Counted from the stretch's first letter, positions 52,205 to 61,454 are shown. The stretch: 64,000 nucleotides of DNA from Bacillota bacterium (GCA_023434365.1 JAEYSV010000029.1:22112-86111); one strand, 5' to 3'. Notes: generated by a model not told the origin, from the letters alone. Made by a program: numbers and translations.

Positions 52205-54484
52205 TTAACCTGATATTGTAAGTGTCTTATCAAGAAGATATTGATGTCCATACTCATAGATATATTGTGGTGTCCCCTTTACCAAGGTATATCTTCTTTC
52301 GGATTGATTCACTTCTACCTGAATCTGGCTGTCGTGGTAGTTAATCTTAAACCGATATCCCGTCCACTGATTTGGCATTACTGGTGCAAAGTGTAAACCG
52401 TCCTCTTTGATTCGTAAGCCGGCAAACCCATATACAATTGCCATATAAACTCCACCCATATTGGCGGTATGAATACCATCTTTTGTATTCCTGTGGGTAT
52501 TGAACAAATCAAGTTTTGCAGAATCACCAAAATAGTCATAGGCTTTATCCACTAGCCCTAACTTAGAAGCCATGATGCTAAATATACAAGTTGAAAGCGA
52601 GGAATCATGGGTTGTTATTTTCTCATAATACTCAAAGGAACTCTTTATTACCTCTATTGGTTGGATATCCTCAAAGATAAAATGAGCCAATACCGTATCA
52701 GCCTGTTTACATACCTGATGACGATACAAGGTCAGCGGATGATAGTGTAATAATAATGGAAACTTCTCTTTTGGTGTACTTTCAATATCCCAGACCTTTT
52801 TCTCTAAGAAAGAATCGTCCTGGGGATTTATTTTTAACTCCTCATCGTATGGCAGATACATCGCTTCTGCCGCTCTTTTGAATTCCTTAATTTCATCCTC
52901 ATTTAACTTTATTTTATCAGCAATCGAGGATAGTCTCCCCTCTTCTAACAACAAATCATATAACTTAACGGCCCACTTAAGATTATACCTCGCCGATACA
53001 TTCGTATAATAATTATTATTTACCATGCAGGTATATTCATCAGGTCCTGTCACTTCATTAATTCGAAAAGAACCCTTGTAGTAATTCCCTACCTCAAGCC
53101 ATAACCTTGCCGTTTCAAATATTATCTCTGCACCCTTATCAACAATAAAGTCTAGATCATTGGTTGCCAAATAATAGGAAATGATGGAATAAGCGATATC
53201 ACCATTAATATGATAACCAGCCGTACCGGATGGAAAATAACCGGAACACTCCTCCCCCATAATCGTTCTCCAAGGATATAGTGCTCCTTTTTGATGTCCT
53301 AAGATACGAGCATTTTCTCTGGCCTTATCCAGGGTTTTATAACGGAATCCGATTAAGTTTTTAGTGATTGCTGGTTCCGTCAGATTAAAAAATGGTTCAA
53401 TATACATCTCGGTATCCCAAAAATAATGCCCTTCATATCCTTCTCCGCTTAACCCTTTGGCAGTAATATTACTGTATTCATCCTTGCCGACGGATTGGAC
53501 TAATTGAAACATATTGTATACTACTGCTGTAGTCAAATCATCATCACCATCTATCTCCAAAAAACAGTTATCCCAGTATTCCTCCAGATACGCTTTCTGG
53601 TAATCATAAAGAAGGCTAAGCGGCATTGATAATGCCTTATTTAGTTCATTCATTGTGTGTAAGACACAATCATTATGACGAATGGAATCTCCAAACACCG
53701 TATATTTGACGAGAACAATCTCCTCATTTTCGTTAATTGAGGTATCTATAGTACTGATGGCTTTATGACCTTCTAAGCGTGTTTCCATATTACATGGTTT
53801 TGACAAGGTGTGTTTTACTCCAGTACAGATCAATAGATCCGACTTTGATGTACGCGAGGTCAGGTAAGAAGCTCCGTCCTGTATTACTCTGCTTTCCGGT
53901 ATCAGATACTGAATACTTGACTTCGCAACCCTTGGGTCATCCTCACTACTATAATTCATTACTTCTGCATCATGAACAGATAGCAATTTAACCGTACCAC
54001 TAAAATTTATCGCTTTCACTTTATATTCAATCGTAAACAGAGACAATAGATAAAAGGACGTCATCCTTTTAATATGAATTGCAACCTCTTTTCCATTTGG
54101 TGAACGCCAACGTATACTACGTCCTGTAAATCCACATTCCATGTTTAGATAGCGTGTACTCTTAAGTACGGTACCCTCAAACAGACTAAACTCTTCTCCA
54201 TCAATAAATAAACGAATCGTCTGGGTATCGGCAACATTTAGTATCGTCTGCTTTTGATCTACCATTCCATATAATTTTTCAGCTTGTTCCATCGGTGCAA
54301 TATCATAAAATCCATTGATATAAGAACCCCGTATTGATCTATATTCACTTGGATAGCCTTCCTCGTAATTCGACCTTATCCCAATATATCCATTGGCATT
54401 ATGGAACACTGTCTCATTTACCATCAGCTCACAATTATCCATATTTAAATTATTTATTTCATAAACCCCATGCTTTAATTTCAT
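52205..54484 (-). CDS. GH65 alpha-glucoside phosphorylase
   Basis: A 759-residue GH65 enzyme with the usual N-terminal beta-sandwich (about 1-260), an (alpha/alpha)6 catalytic barrel (about 320-690) and a small C-terminal sheet. The catalytic acid is Glu in NEVTGPDEYTCMVNNNYYTN; FWDTEMYIEPF and YPWRTIMGEECSGYF are typical. It splits an alpha-linked glucosyl sugar with phosphate, giving beta-glucose 1-phosphate and a free sugar. GH65 members act on maltose, trehalose, kojibiose, nigerose or glucosyl-rhamnose; the loop that would discriminate is not diagnosable by eye. Co-transcribed with ABC permeases and pgmB, under LacI control. GGAGG is 5 nt before the ATG. It has no signal peptide and no trehalose-specific features. 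Confidence 0.88.
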   Translation of the reverse strand: MKLKHGVYEINNLNMDNCELMVNETVFHNANGYIGIRSNYEEGYPSEYRSIRGSYINGFYDIAPMEQAEKLYGMVDQKQTILNVADTQTIRLFIDGEEFSLFEGTVLKSTRYLNMECGFTGRSIRWRSPNGKEVAIHIKRMTSFYLLSLFTIEYKVKAINFSGTVKLLSVHDAEVMNYSSEDDPRVAKSSIQYLIPESRVIQDGASYLTSRTSKSDLLICTGVKHTLSKPCNMETRLEGHKAISTIDTSINENEEIVLVKYTVFGDSIRHNDCVLHTMNELNKALSMPLSLLYDYQKAYLEEYWDNCFLEIDGDDDLTTAVVYNMFQLVQSVGKDEYSNITAKGLSGEGYEGHYFWDTEMYIEPFFNLTEPAITKNLIGFRYKTLDKARENARILGHQKGALYPWRTIMGEECSGYFPSGTAGYHINGDIAYSIISYYLATNDLDFIVDKGAEIIFETARLWLEVGNYYKGSFRINEVTGPDEYTCMVNNNYYTNVSARYNLKWAVKLYDLLLEEGRLSSIADKIKLNEDEIKEFKRAAEAMYLPYDEELKINPQDDSFLEKKVWDIESTPKEKFPLLLHYHPLTLYRHQVCKQADTVLAHFIFEDIQPIEVIKSSFEYYEKITTHDSSLSTCIFSIMASKLGLVDKAYDYFGDSAKLDLFNTHRNTKDGIHTANMGGVYMAIVYGFAGLRIKEDGLHFAPVMPNQWTGYRFKINYHDSQIQVEVNQSERRYTLVKGTPQYIYEYGHQYLLDKTLTISG

Positions 54485-54541
54485 TCTTTCCTCCGCTGTT
54501 AAATAATTTCAGTATTACGTCTAGTGATCTTATTACATTAA

Positions 54542-55381
54542 TCATAGCTTAACCGCTCCTGCCGCAACTCCTTTGATGATATGTTTCTGGGCTGCCAAAT
54601 AGAAAAAAATAACCGGTATAATAGTAAGCATCAATCCTGCCATGGAAAGATTCCATTCAATTGTAAACTGTCCAAAAAAGGAGGCAGTGGAAAGAGGAAT
54701 CGTGCGCAGACTCTTACTAGATAGAACCAATCTTGGTAAAAGGTAATCATTCCATATCCAGATTACATCCAGTATCATAACGGTAACTGTGGTTGGCTTT
54801 AGCATCGGAAATACAATCTTCCAAAACACCATAAACTTGTTGCATCCGTCAATTGTCGCTGCTTCTTCTAGGGATACCGGAATGGATTTAATAAATCCAT
54901 GATATAAAAAAACGGCCATACTGGCACCAAAGCCAATGTTCATATAGATAAGTCCGCCTAACGTATCAAGAATCGGTATATGTAGAAAATCACCTGCCCA
55001 GCCCATTACTTGCATTAACGGCATCATAATGGTTTGAAAAGGAATAATCATAGTTGCCACAAAAACCATGAATATTGTCTTACTCAGTTTATTGTTCGTC
55101 CGGACAAGCATCCAAGCGGTCATCGATGCCAAAACTACGATAATGGCAATCGAAACGGACGTTACTATAAAGGAATTAGAAAAAGCCTGAAGAAAATTCA
55201 TCTTTTCCATCGCTGTTTCAAAATATTCAAAGGTGAATTTTCCTGGAAGCGCAAGCGCGTTTTCATAAAGCTCCTGACGATTTTTAAACGCATTTACCAA
55301 TACGATATAAATTGGAAACAAATATCCGATGCACAGTAATACAACAATCAGTTCTAATAATAGCTTTCTTCCCTTCCTCAT
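54542..55381 (-). CDS. Sugar ABC transporter permease (MalG type)
   Basis: A 279-residue permease with six transmembrane helices. The EAA loop EEAATIDGCNKFMVFWKIVFPMLKP (about 185-209) is intact. It overlaps the previous gene by 1 nt (TAATG) with GGAG before it, so translation is coupled. With the next permease and the binding protein it forms a CUT1 importer of an alpha-glucoside for the GH65 enzyme. Confidence 0.92.
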   Translation of the reverse strand: MRKGRKLLLELIVVLLCIGYLFPIYIVLVNAFKNRQELYENALALPGKFTFEYFETAMEKMNFLQAFSNSFIVTSVSIAIIVVLASMTAWMLVRTNNKLSKTIFMVFVATMIIPFQTIMMPLMQVMGWAGDFLHIPILDTLGGLIYMNIGFGASMAVFLYHGFIKSIPVSLEEAATIDGCNKFMVFWKIVFPMLKPTTVTVMILDVIWIWNDYLLPRLVLSSKSLRTIPLSTASFFGQFTIEWNLSMAGLMLTIIPVIFFYLAAQKHIIKGVAAGAVKL

Positions 55382-56256
55382 TACATCTCCACCTCTCTTC
55401 TTTTTGTAATCGTAACTTGAATTAAGGTAATCACTGCTACTGCAATGAAGAATACAATTGCTTTTGCCTGGCCATAGCCATAATTATTCACAGAGAAGAT
55501 CTCATTGTAAATATTCATCGCCATCATTTCCGTCGCGTTATTAGGTCCGCCCCCAGTTAAAGATAAGTTAACATCAAATATTTTAAAGCAATTAGATAAG
55601 GTTAAAAATAAACAGATCGTAAAAGATGGCATGATGAGTGGAAACTTGACAAAGAATAAAGACTGCCAGAAACCTGCACCATCTACCTTCGCTGCTTCCA
55701 CCACCTCTTCGGGCATTGCCTGAATACCAGTAATATAGATAATCATGATATATCCAGCCATCTGCCAGGTAGTAACAACTACCATCGCCAATAAGGAATA
55801 GTTCGGATCTAAGAGCCAGGAGAAAAAGATACCGCTCCAACCAGTAGCCTCTCCAATCGCTTTAAATACGTCGGTAAATATAAACTTCCATATGTAACCT
55901 AAAATCAAACCACCAATCAAATACGGCATAAAAAGCATGGTCCTCGCTGCATTCTTAACTCTTAACTTTCCAGTTACCATTAACGCAAAGGATAGTCCCA
56001 AAATATTAATCAAGGCTACGGCTATGATAGTAAATAGTAACGTATGACCTGAAGATGCGATGAATCTGGCATCCGAAAACAGCTTACTGTAGTTATCAAA
56101 TCCAACGAAAACTTTATCATTCAAGGGCATACCGTCCCAAGAAACAAAGGAATAACCAATTCCAATAATAAACGGTATCACAACTACTGTTGTAAATATG
56201 AATACCAGTGGAAATACGAAGAAAGCATACCACGCTCTGTCTCTTTTTTTTCTCAT
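55381..56256 (-). CDS. Sugar ABC transporter permease (MalF type)
   Basis: A 291-residue permease, six predicted transmembrane helices, EAA loop EEVVEAAKVDGAGFWQSLFFVKFPL near residue 195. An ATG at 56262 is only 2 nt from AAGGAG; the ATG at 56256 has an 8-nt spacer and is preferred. It lies 123 nt after the binding protein gene and overlaps the MalG-type gene. No ATPase gene is nearby, so a shared MsmK-like ATPase is assumed. Confidence 0.92.
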   Translation of the reverse strand: MRKKRDRAWYAFFVFPLVFIFTTVVVIPFIIGIGYSFVSWDGMPLNDKVFVGFDNYSKLFSDARFIASSGHTLLFTIIAVALINILGLSFALMVTGKLRVKNAARTMLFMPYLIGGLILGYIWKFIFTDVFKAIGEATGWSGIFFSWLLDPNYSLLAMVVVTTWQMAGYIMIIYITGIQAMPEEVVEAAKVDGAGFWQSLFFVKFPLIMPSFTICLFLTLSNCFKIFDVNLSLTGGGPNNATEMMAMNIYNEIFSVNNYGYGQAKAIVFFIAVAVITLIQVTITKRREVEM

Positions 56257-56379
56257 TATCATTGCTCCTTACTTACTTTATTAGTTTGATGCTTTCCTAA
56301 TATCTAGTAACTTAATGAAATCTAACACCCTCTTAGAGTATCCATAAGTGGATGTTAGATTTCAATTCATAGAGGTTTT

Positions 56380-57636
56380 CTATTTTTTTCCTGCCTGTAC
56401 AAACGCATCTGTTAATTCCTTAAGTAACTCTTCTCCCGTCATTGTCGTTGTGAAGAATTTTTGAACTACCGGTACTAGATATACATCTACAATACCTGCA
56501 GGCCATTCTGAATTCATTGTCCATCCAATTGTTTTACCGTTTGCTGCATATTCAGAAACTGCTTTAGACAAAGGATCCATATTCGGATTCTCCATACCAG
56601 AAACTATTGGCATAAATCCAAACTCTTCCATAAGATATTTTTCGCCTGTTTCACTTGTATAAAGCCATTCAAGGAACTTTTTACCTGCTAAAATCTCTGC
56701 TTCACTTGCCTGGGAATTAACATACCAACAAGCTGGCACGCTAACAGCAAGACTATCATTTTTACTGATTGGAAGAGGCATCATTCCCATGTCAAAATCA
56801 ACCTTATAATCTTTAAACATACCATAACACCAGTTTCCTTGATGAATGGAAGCAGACTTACCAGTCGCAAAATCACCCGTTTCTTTATCGTAAGTTACTT
56901 CTAATGGGTTATTGGTATTTTCTCGAATAGCCTCCATCATTTTGCCAAATTCCTTGAATTCATCGGTATCCTGCATTGTTACTTCACCAGCAATCAACTG
57001 TTTCACATAAGCAGCTGGGTCAGCTTGTAATGCAAATGGTGTATTTAAGATATGTCCAATCAGGAAGTAGCTTTCTTGAGAAAGACTGAACCCATTAATT
57101 CCAGCTGCTTTCTGATCTTTCAGCATCTGAACAAAGGAGTCATAATCCGTAACTTTAGATGCATCAATTAAGTTTTTATTGTAAACCACACCAAAGCCTT
57201 CCATTGTGTAAGGAATACCTACCACTTTACCATCAATGACATTGGCCATATTCTTAGCAATATCTTTTACAAAGGATAATCCACTCAAATCAGCAAGATA
57301 TGCTTTTAATTCATTAGATTCTGAACCTGGCGCCAATGAGAATAATGTTGGTCCTTGGTTATTGCCTAACTTAATCTTTAGCTGCTGCAGATAGTCATCA
57401 CCAGTGGTGCCCCATACCTCGACTTCTACCCCAGTCTCTTCCTTATATTGCTTAGCACAAGCTTCAAGTTGATCACTAATCTCAACTTTTGATTGGAATA
57501 TAATGATTTTTTTAGCAGCTTCTGTGTCTTTCGACGTATCCACCGCATTCTTGTCAGAACCATTACATCCAGTTAGCATGATACCAAAAACCATAAGTGT
57601 TGCTAATAATGTAGCTAATACCTTCCTTTTTTTCAT
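56380..57636 (-). CDS. Sugar-binding lipoprotein of the GH65 locus
   Basis: A 418-residue SBP_bac_1 type protein. The signal peptide ends at the lipobox IMLTGC (Cys24). Features such as LAPGSESNELKAYLADLS, VIDGKVVGIPYTMEGFGVVYNKNL and the C-terminal NSEWPAGIVDVY fit CUT1 binding proteins. AAGGAG lies close to the ATG. First structural gene after a strong promoter with a LacI-like operator. Probable ligand: a glucosyl disaccharide or oligosaccharide split by the GH65 enzyme. Confidence 0.92.
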   Translation of the reverse strand: MKKRKVLATLLATLMVFGIMLTGCNGSDKNAVDTSKDTEAAKKIIIFQSKVEISDQLEACAKQYKEETGVEVEVWGTTGDDYLQQLKIKLGNNQGPTLFSLAPGSESNELKAYLADLSGLSFVKDIAKNMANVIDGKVVGIPYTMEGFGVVYNKNLIDASKVTDYDSFVQMLKDQKAAGINGFSLSQESYFLIGHILNTPFALQADPAAYVKQLIAGEVTMQDTDEFKEFGKMMEAIRENTNNPLEVTYDKETGDFATGKSASIHQGNWCYGMFKDYKVDFDMGMMPLPISKNDSLAVSVPACWYVNSQASEAEILAGKKFLEWLYTSETGEKYLMEEFGFMPIVSGMENPNMDPLSKAVSEYAANGKTIGWTMNSEWPAGIVDVYLVPVVQKFFTTTMTGEELLKELTDAFVQAGKK

Positions 57637-57664
57637 AAAATCCTCTCCTTAAATAATATGATTT

Positions 57665-57712
57665 GATAAAACGTTATACTAAAATAATAAATGCTTTTCC
57701 TGATATTGTCAA
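57665..57712 (-). promoter_or_regulatory. Sigma-A promoter and LacI-like operator of the GH65 operon
   Basis: Minus strand TTGACA (57712-57707), 17 nt, TATTAT (57689-57684). Just downstream is TAAAACGTTATA with a central ACGT and 10 of 12 symmetric bases, the style of LacI-family operators, and next to it ACTAAAAT, a half-match to the lacI operator arm. Repression by the adjacent LacI protein is inferred. Confidence 0.7.
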
Positions 57713-57773
57713 TATCTATTAAAAGATATCTCTTTTATCTCAATATTTTTGTGCATTATAAACAATAGCAAAT

Positions 57774-57826
57774 AAAAAAACTGCGAAAGAAACCATTGAT
57801 TATTGTTAGTTTCTTCCACAGTTTTA
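57774..57826 (-). terminator. Terminator of lacI
   Basis: On the minus strand AAAACTGTGGAAGAAAC pairs with GTTTCTTTCGCAGTTTT (mismatches in the middle), followed by a run of Ts. It lies about 32 nt past the lacI stop and before the operon promoter. Confidence 0.8.
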
Positions 57827-57857
57827 CTAAAACACTATATGTTTTACTTATATTTTA

Positions 57858-58838
57858 CTAAATATCAGTTGATTTTACGCCCACGCTATCTCTCCATATA
57901 ATCTTTGCTGATATTTTGAAGGTCTCCACATTTCTTTGCCCTCTGATATTTTCAATCAGATATCTGGCAGCAATATAACCTCGCTCATAATTCGGAATTG
58001 AAATCGTGGTAAGTCCCATCGCTTCAGCAAGATCACAATTATCAAACCCGGTAACTGCAATATCCTCCGGCACTCGCAGACCATTTTCACGAAAAGCTTT
58101 TATCGCTCCAATTGCCATATTATCATTTGCACAGACCAGGCAATCCGGTAACTCCCTACTAAGCATTAATATCTTCGCTGCAGAGTAGCCACTTTTTTCA
58201 CGGTAGTTCCCGGCAAAATAACTTTTTTGTTGAAACACGATATGATTAGCCTCTAACGCATCTCGAAAGGCCCTGTACCGCTCCTTATTGTCTGCCGTTT
58301 CTTCTGGTCCTCCGACAAAGCCAAAATGTCGATATCCGCGATGAATAACACCTTGAATCAGCTCAAACATCGGTTCATAGTTATTGACAACTACACTTTT
58401 GATATACGGATGATTCATAATCCGGTCCAATACAATGATAGGGTAGTTCTCTCCAGCAATTCGAGTAAGCACATCATCCTGCATCTTCTTATCAAGAATG
58501 ATACTTCCACTAGTCAGATTACCATGCATGTACTTCTCGCATGATTTATCGGTACATATGATTAGGTCAAACTCATTGTCATTCACATAATCGCTAATCC
58601 CGTTGATAATTTTCAAGTAAAAACTTCGATCAAAATCACTAAAATTGAATAAAATCGTATTACTTTTGCCAGACTTTAAGCCCTTACCCGCCAAATTCGG
58701 ATGATACGATAACTCCTCACAGATCTTAAGTACTTTTTCTCTCGTTTTGGCTCCAACATTCTTTTTGTTATTTAAAACATTGGATACTGTAGAGACAGAC
58801 ACGCCTGCCTGTTTGGCTACATCCTTTATCCCAACCAT
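57858..58838 (-). CDS. LacI-family repressor of the GH65 operon
   Basis: A 326-residue LacI/GalR regulator. The HTH (IKDVAKQAGVSVSTVSNVLN) and hinge helix (NKKNVGAKTREKVLKICEELSYHPN) are followed by a periplasmic-binding-like effector domain. The start at 58838 (MVGIKDVAKQAG) fits homologues; an ATG 7 codons upstream has no better RBS. Located directly upstream of the ABC-GH65-pgmB operon on the same strand, it probably represses that operon and itself. A perfect 12-bp inverted repeat overlaps its own -35. The effector is probably the imported sugar or its breakdown product. Confidence 0.9.
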   Translation of the reverse strand: MVGIKDVAKQAGVSVSTVSNVLNNKKNVGAKTREKVLKICEELSYHPNLAGKGLKSGKSNTILFNFSDFDRSFYLKIINGISDYVNDNEFDLIICTDKSCEKYMHGNLTSGSIILDKKMQDDVLTRIAGENYPIIVLDRIMNHPYIKSVVVNNYEPMFELIQGVIHRGYRHFGFVGGPEETADNKERYRAFRDALEANHIVFQQKSYFAGNYREKSGYSAAKILMLSRELPDCLVCANDNMAIGAIKAFRENGLRVPEDIAVTGFDNCDLAEAMGLTTISIPNYERGYIAARYLIENIRGQRNVETFKISAKIIWRDSVGVKSTDI

Positions 58839-58885
58839 ATGAAATTCCAGCCTTCCCATTGTATTTCAACATCAATTTCATAATC

Positions 58886-58928
58886 ATTTTACTACATATT
58901 TTAGTAAAATACAAATTATTTTACTAAA
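58886..58928 (-). promoter_or_regulatory. lacI promoter overlapped by a perfect 12-bp inverted repeat operator
   Basis: Minus strand TTGTAT (58914-58909), 17 nt, TAAAAT (58891-58886). TTTAGTAAAATA (58900-58911) and TATTTTACTAAA (58917-58928) form a perfect 12-bp inverted repeat that covers the -35. The same 12-mer recurs at the lacI stop codon (57851-57862), so repression loops are possible. Confidence 0.7.
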
Positions 58929-59000
58929 TTCATCTCTAATATCCTGCATAATTCTTAATTCAACAAAATTCTATCATCATGTGGAGAATTATATTAAAAG

Positions 59001-59034
59001 AAAAAAAGCACGTCCAACTGAGACGTGCTTTTTT
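59001..59034. terminator. Bidirectional terminator downstream of the MFS gene
   Basis: AAAAAAAGCACGTC (59001-59014) pairs with GACGTGCTTTTTT (59022-59034), loop 7 nt, with A- and T-runs on both strands. It serves the leftward MFS gene and blocks readthrough toward lacI. Confidence 0.85.
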
Positions 59035-59053
59035 CACTATATAGTTTTTGAAT

Positions 59054-59158
59054 TTATTCTATTGAAACACTTGCTGCAAGTGCGGTTCCGAGTTTCTCAA
59101 CTACACCGGTTTTCACCTCAAGGATTTGCGTCAATTCTAATTCTTCTTTTGCATAACA
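59054..59158 (-). pseudogene. Orphan 3' coding remnant after the MFS gene
   Basis: Overlapping the MFS stop in another frame is an open frame of about 34 codons reading YAKEELELTQILEVKTGVVE, then KLGTALAASVSIE and TAA. It has the look of a natural C terminus with a coding codon mix, but has no ATG and a stop just upstream. It is probably the 3' end of a deleted gene. Family not recognised. Confidence 0.4.
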
Positions 59159-60309
59159 TTAAGAATTACAAATACCATCATCATAACAATTACAAAAATA
59201 ATGGCACTCATTCCTGCTAAAATTCCAAACCGATCGGATAACGCTCCAATTACGATTGGCATAATGATTGAACCTACTCCACCAAGCATTAATAAAACTC
59301 CCATTGCCATCGGATATAACTTAATTGTTGATCCAAACGTAGCAATGGTAGTCGGATAGATTCCGGCCATCGAAAATCCTAAGCCCATAATCGCAATGGT
59401 GATGATAAGAATATTTTGAGTAGATAATAATAAAAGATAAAACACTACCGTTCCTATACTTGTTACTAATAGTAAAGCTTTTCTAGGCACTCTTTCTCCA
59501 ATGAATGCGCAGGTCAGTCTGCCAGCTAAAATGACGGCCCATAATAAAGACGCAAGCATCTGAGCATAGCGAATTGTCATAATACCAGCATCAACAAAAT
59601 ATTTCACAATCCATCCACTTACGGCAGATTCCACACATAAATAGAAAAATATGATACCTGCTATAATCCAGAAGTATCTAGTCTTTAAAAACTCATATGA
59701 AGTATTCTCTTTACGCTTTGCAACATCATCAATCTTCATTCTAGAAAATAGAATCATGGAAATGATAGCAAGAACAATAATGACAACCGCTGATATTTTC
59801 CAGCCAGCATCCCCGGCGATATTCGTACTAACGATAACTAAAAATGGAGAAAGCAATGCGCCTGTGGCAAAAACGCTGTGCAAAATGTTAAGCGCCACCG
59901 CACTACTGTTTGATACTTCATTTACTACTGTATTATTAAAATTCGAAATACTTCCTCTACTTAATCCGGTAAACAAGAATCCCAGAATTAATAACACCGG
60001 ATTCCCCGTTAATATCATAATCGTAAATCCCATCACAACAAAACTACATAAAAACAGGATAGATTTCTTTCTTCCAAGGTAGATTGGTAGTATCCCCGCG
60101 ATAAAGCCAGCAATTAGATTACCTGCTTGATGTGCAGATAACAATGATCCGCTTACTGTATTATTTAGTCCATACTCGTCACTAATCAGTGGTAATAAAG
60201 ATCCTAAAATCATTGCATATAAACCATTGACAGCAAATACAAAAAAACAACAAATCAAAACATATCTGTTTTGTTTATCAAGTTGTCTGTAAAATAACGG
60301 CATTTTCAT
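59137..60309 (-). CDS. MFS transporter
   Basis: A 390-residue major facilitator protein with 12 predicted transmembrane segments. Motif-A-like GILPIYLGRKKSILFL lies between helices 2 and 3 (GLILPIYLGRKK region), and a second in the half-repeat (GERVPRKALLLV). AGGAGG is 9 nt before the ATG. It has its own promoter with a palindromic site and is followed by a strong terminator. Resemblance is to sugar/fucose-type permeases (TM1 LYAMILGSLLPLISDEYGLNNTVSG). Substrate unknown. Confidence 0.85.
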   Translation of the reverse strand: MKMPLFYRQLDKQNRYVLICCFFVFAVNGLYAMILGSLLPLISDEYGLNNTVSGSLLSAHQAGNLIAGFIAGILPIYLGRKKSILFLCSFVVMGFTIMILTGNPVLLILGFLFTGLSRGSISNFNNTVVNEVSNSSAVALNILHSVFATGALLSPFLVIVSTNIAGDAGWKISAVVIIVLAIISMILFSRMKIDDVAKRKENTSYEFLKTRYFWIIAGIIFFYLCVESAVSGWIVKYFVDAGIMTIRYAQMLASLLWAVILAGRLTCAFIGERVPRKALLLVTSIGTVVFYLLLLSTQNILIITIAIMGLGFSMAGIYPTTIATFGSTIKLYPMAMGVLLMLGGVGSIIMPIVIGALSDRFGILAGMSAIIFVIVMMMVFVILNVMQKKN

Positions 60310-60335
60310 TTGTTGTATCCTCCTAATTACGTTTA

Positions 60336-60379
60336 ATACCCGATAACGGGTATTGTACCATATTCAAGAATAAATACAA
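60336..60379 (-). promoter_or_regulatory. MFS promoter with a perfect palindromic operator
   Basis: Minus strand TTGTAT (60379-60374), 16 nt, TACAAT (60357-60352), overlapped by ATACCCGATAACGGGTAT (60336-60353), a palindrome with 7-bp arms and a 4-nt centre. It covers the -10 and start, so it suits a repressor; the cognate regulator is not in the window. Confidence 0.6.
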
Positions 60380-60411
60380 CTCCAATGCGTTTGGTAAAGA
60401 AAACCAGTATT

Positions 60412-60666
60412 TTATCGATATAACTTCCCATCAAAATACTGTTCCTGGAATTGAATTAGACGCAAAATCTCCTCCTCAGTGAAACAGAGTTCGTCAGGCA
60501 CAACGATCCACTTGTCCTCATTATCATTGAGTCGATGATAAACTGCTATGACCTTTCCCGTAAATGCTTCCACGGCATGGTCAACCCCTAATAGATAGAC
60601 ATCCTTCCTTATGTAGCACTCCCTCAATAAAGTAGTGTATACTTTTACCTTTTCTTTCATCAGCAT
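60412..60666 (-). pseudogene. N-terminally truncated inorganic pyrophosphatase-like ORF
   Basis: The C-terminal two thirds, DVYLLGVDHAVEAFTGKVIA, then YHRLNDNEDKWIVVPDE and FTEEEILRLIQFQEQYFDG, match small clostridial soluble-pyrophosphatase-like proteins, which are about 115 residues and begin with a TVTVDRPLGS-type segment. Here that start is missing: the first residues (MLMKEKVKVYTTLLRECYI) come from the 3' end of the methyltransferase read in another frame, overlapping it by 86 nt. A chance GAGG 6 nt before the ATG at 60666 could allow translation. A fusion deletion is the simplest explanation. Confidence 0.6.
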
Positions 60667-61261
60667 AACATTCCTCAATATGTCGAATGTTGTTTAGTGA
60701 GAACTCCGAAAACAGGAACTGAATATCCTCCAAATCCACGTACACATGAGGAACATCAATCTCAGGCCCTTCTGTCTTGATTATTGTATTGCTATCAATC
60801 TGATTATATCCAGCATCTTTATACGCCCAGGCTTCCTTCGAACATAGGGTAAGAAAAAACTGACCTTCTGGTTTTAGTACTCGCTTTATCTCTGTAATAA
60901 TGTGCTGTAATCCGATAAAATCCGTATGAGATATCACATGATAGGCCCAGATACAATCAAAGGCATTATCGGCAAATGGTAACTGATTCATATCACAAAC
61001 TTTACAGAGCAAATCAACTTTCTCTCTTTGCTTCCAATCCCTAAGATAACGAATCCCTTCTTCGGACAGATCTACCGCTGTCACTTTAAATCCATGTTTT
61101 GCAAATAATATGGCATGACGTCCCAGCCCACATCCTAAATCAAGAACACTACGGCGCCCCTCTTGTTGCCACTTGTTCACATAATAATAGCTTTCTTCAC
61201 AAGGATTGGTCCATAGTTTCTTGTCAGCCAATTTCCAATCCCACTCTTTTGGTTGAACCAT
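60581..61261 (-). CDS. Class I SAM-dependent methyltransferase
   Basis: A 226-residue Rossmann-fold methyltransferase. Motif I is VLDLGCGLGRHAILFA (about 39-54), the acidic ribose-binding residue is in VTAVDLS, motif III is FDCIWAYHVISHTDF, and FFLTLCSKEAWAY follows. The C terminus, KSIHYFIEGVLHK, is typical, but the last eight residues (EGCLSIRG) are probably read from the fused downstream sequence. GGAGG lies 5 nt before the ATG. Substrate unknown; small-molecule type. Confidence 0.85.
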   Translation of the reverse strand: MVQPKEWDWKLADKKLWTNPCEESYYYVNKWQQEGRRSVLDLGCGLGRHAILFAKHGFKVTAVDLSEEGIRYLRDWKQREKVDLLCKVCDMNQLPFADNAFDCIWAYHVISHTDFIGLQHIITEIKRVLKPEGQFFLTLCSKEAWAYKDAGYNQIDSNTIIKTEGPEIDVPHVYVDLEDIQFLFSEFSLNNIRHIEECYADERKGKSIHYFIEGVLHKEGCLSIRG

Positions 61262-61407
61262 ATCTTCCTCCGTCTATATCGCTTTCCCATCACTACTAAA
61301 TAGCTTTATAGGATAATTATACATATTTATCCATAGTAAAGTCAATTTATAGTTCTAGTATACTAAAGTCATATCCTCCATGAATGAACCCTTTCAGATG
61401 ATAAATT

Positions 61408-61446
61408 AAAAAGCTCGTCCAGACATTATGTTGGCTCGAGCTTTTT
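61408..61446 (-). terminator. Terminator of the M14 carboxypeptidase gene
   Basis: AAAAAGCTCG (61408-61417) pairs with CGAGCTTTTT (61437-61446), with A- and T-runs at the ends. It lies 9 nt after the stop codon of the leftward M14 gene. Confidence 0.8.
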
Positions 61447-61454
61447 GTCAAAAG

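Noticed and set aside
57655..57690. CcpA cre site in the GH65 promoter
   Set aside because: The TG-to-CG spacing in the best candidate is two bases too long; a LacI-type site fits better.
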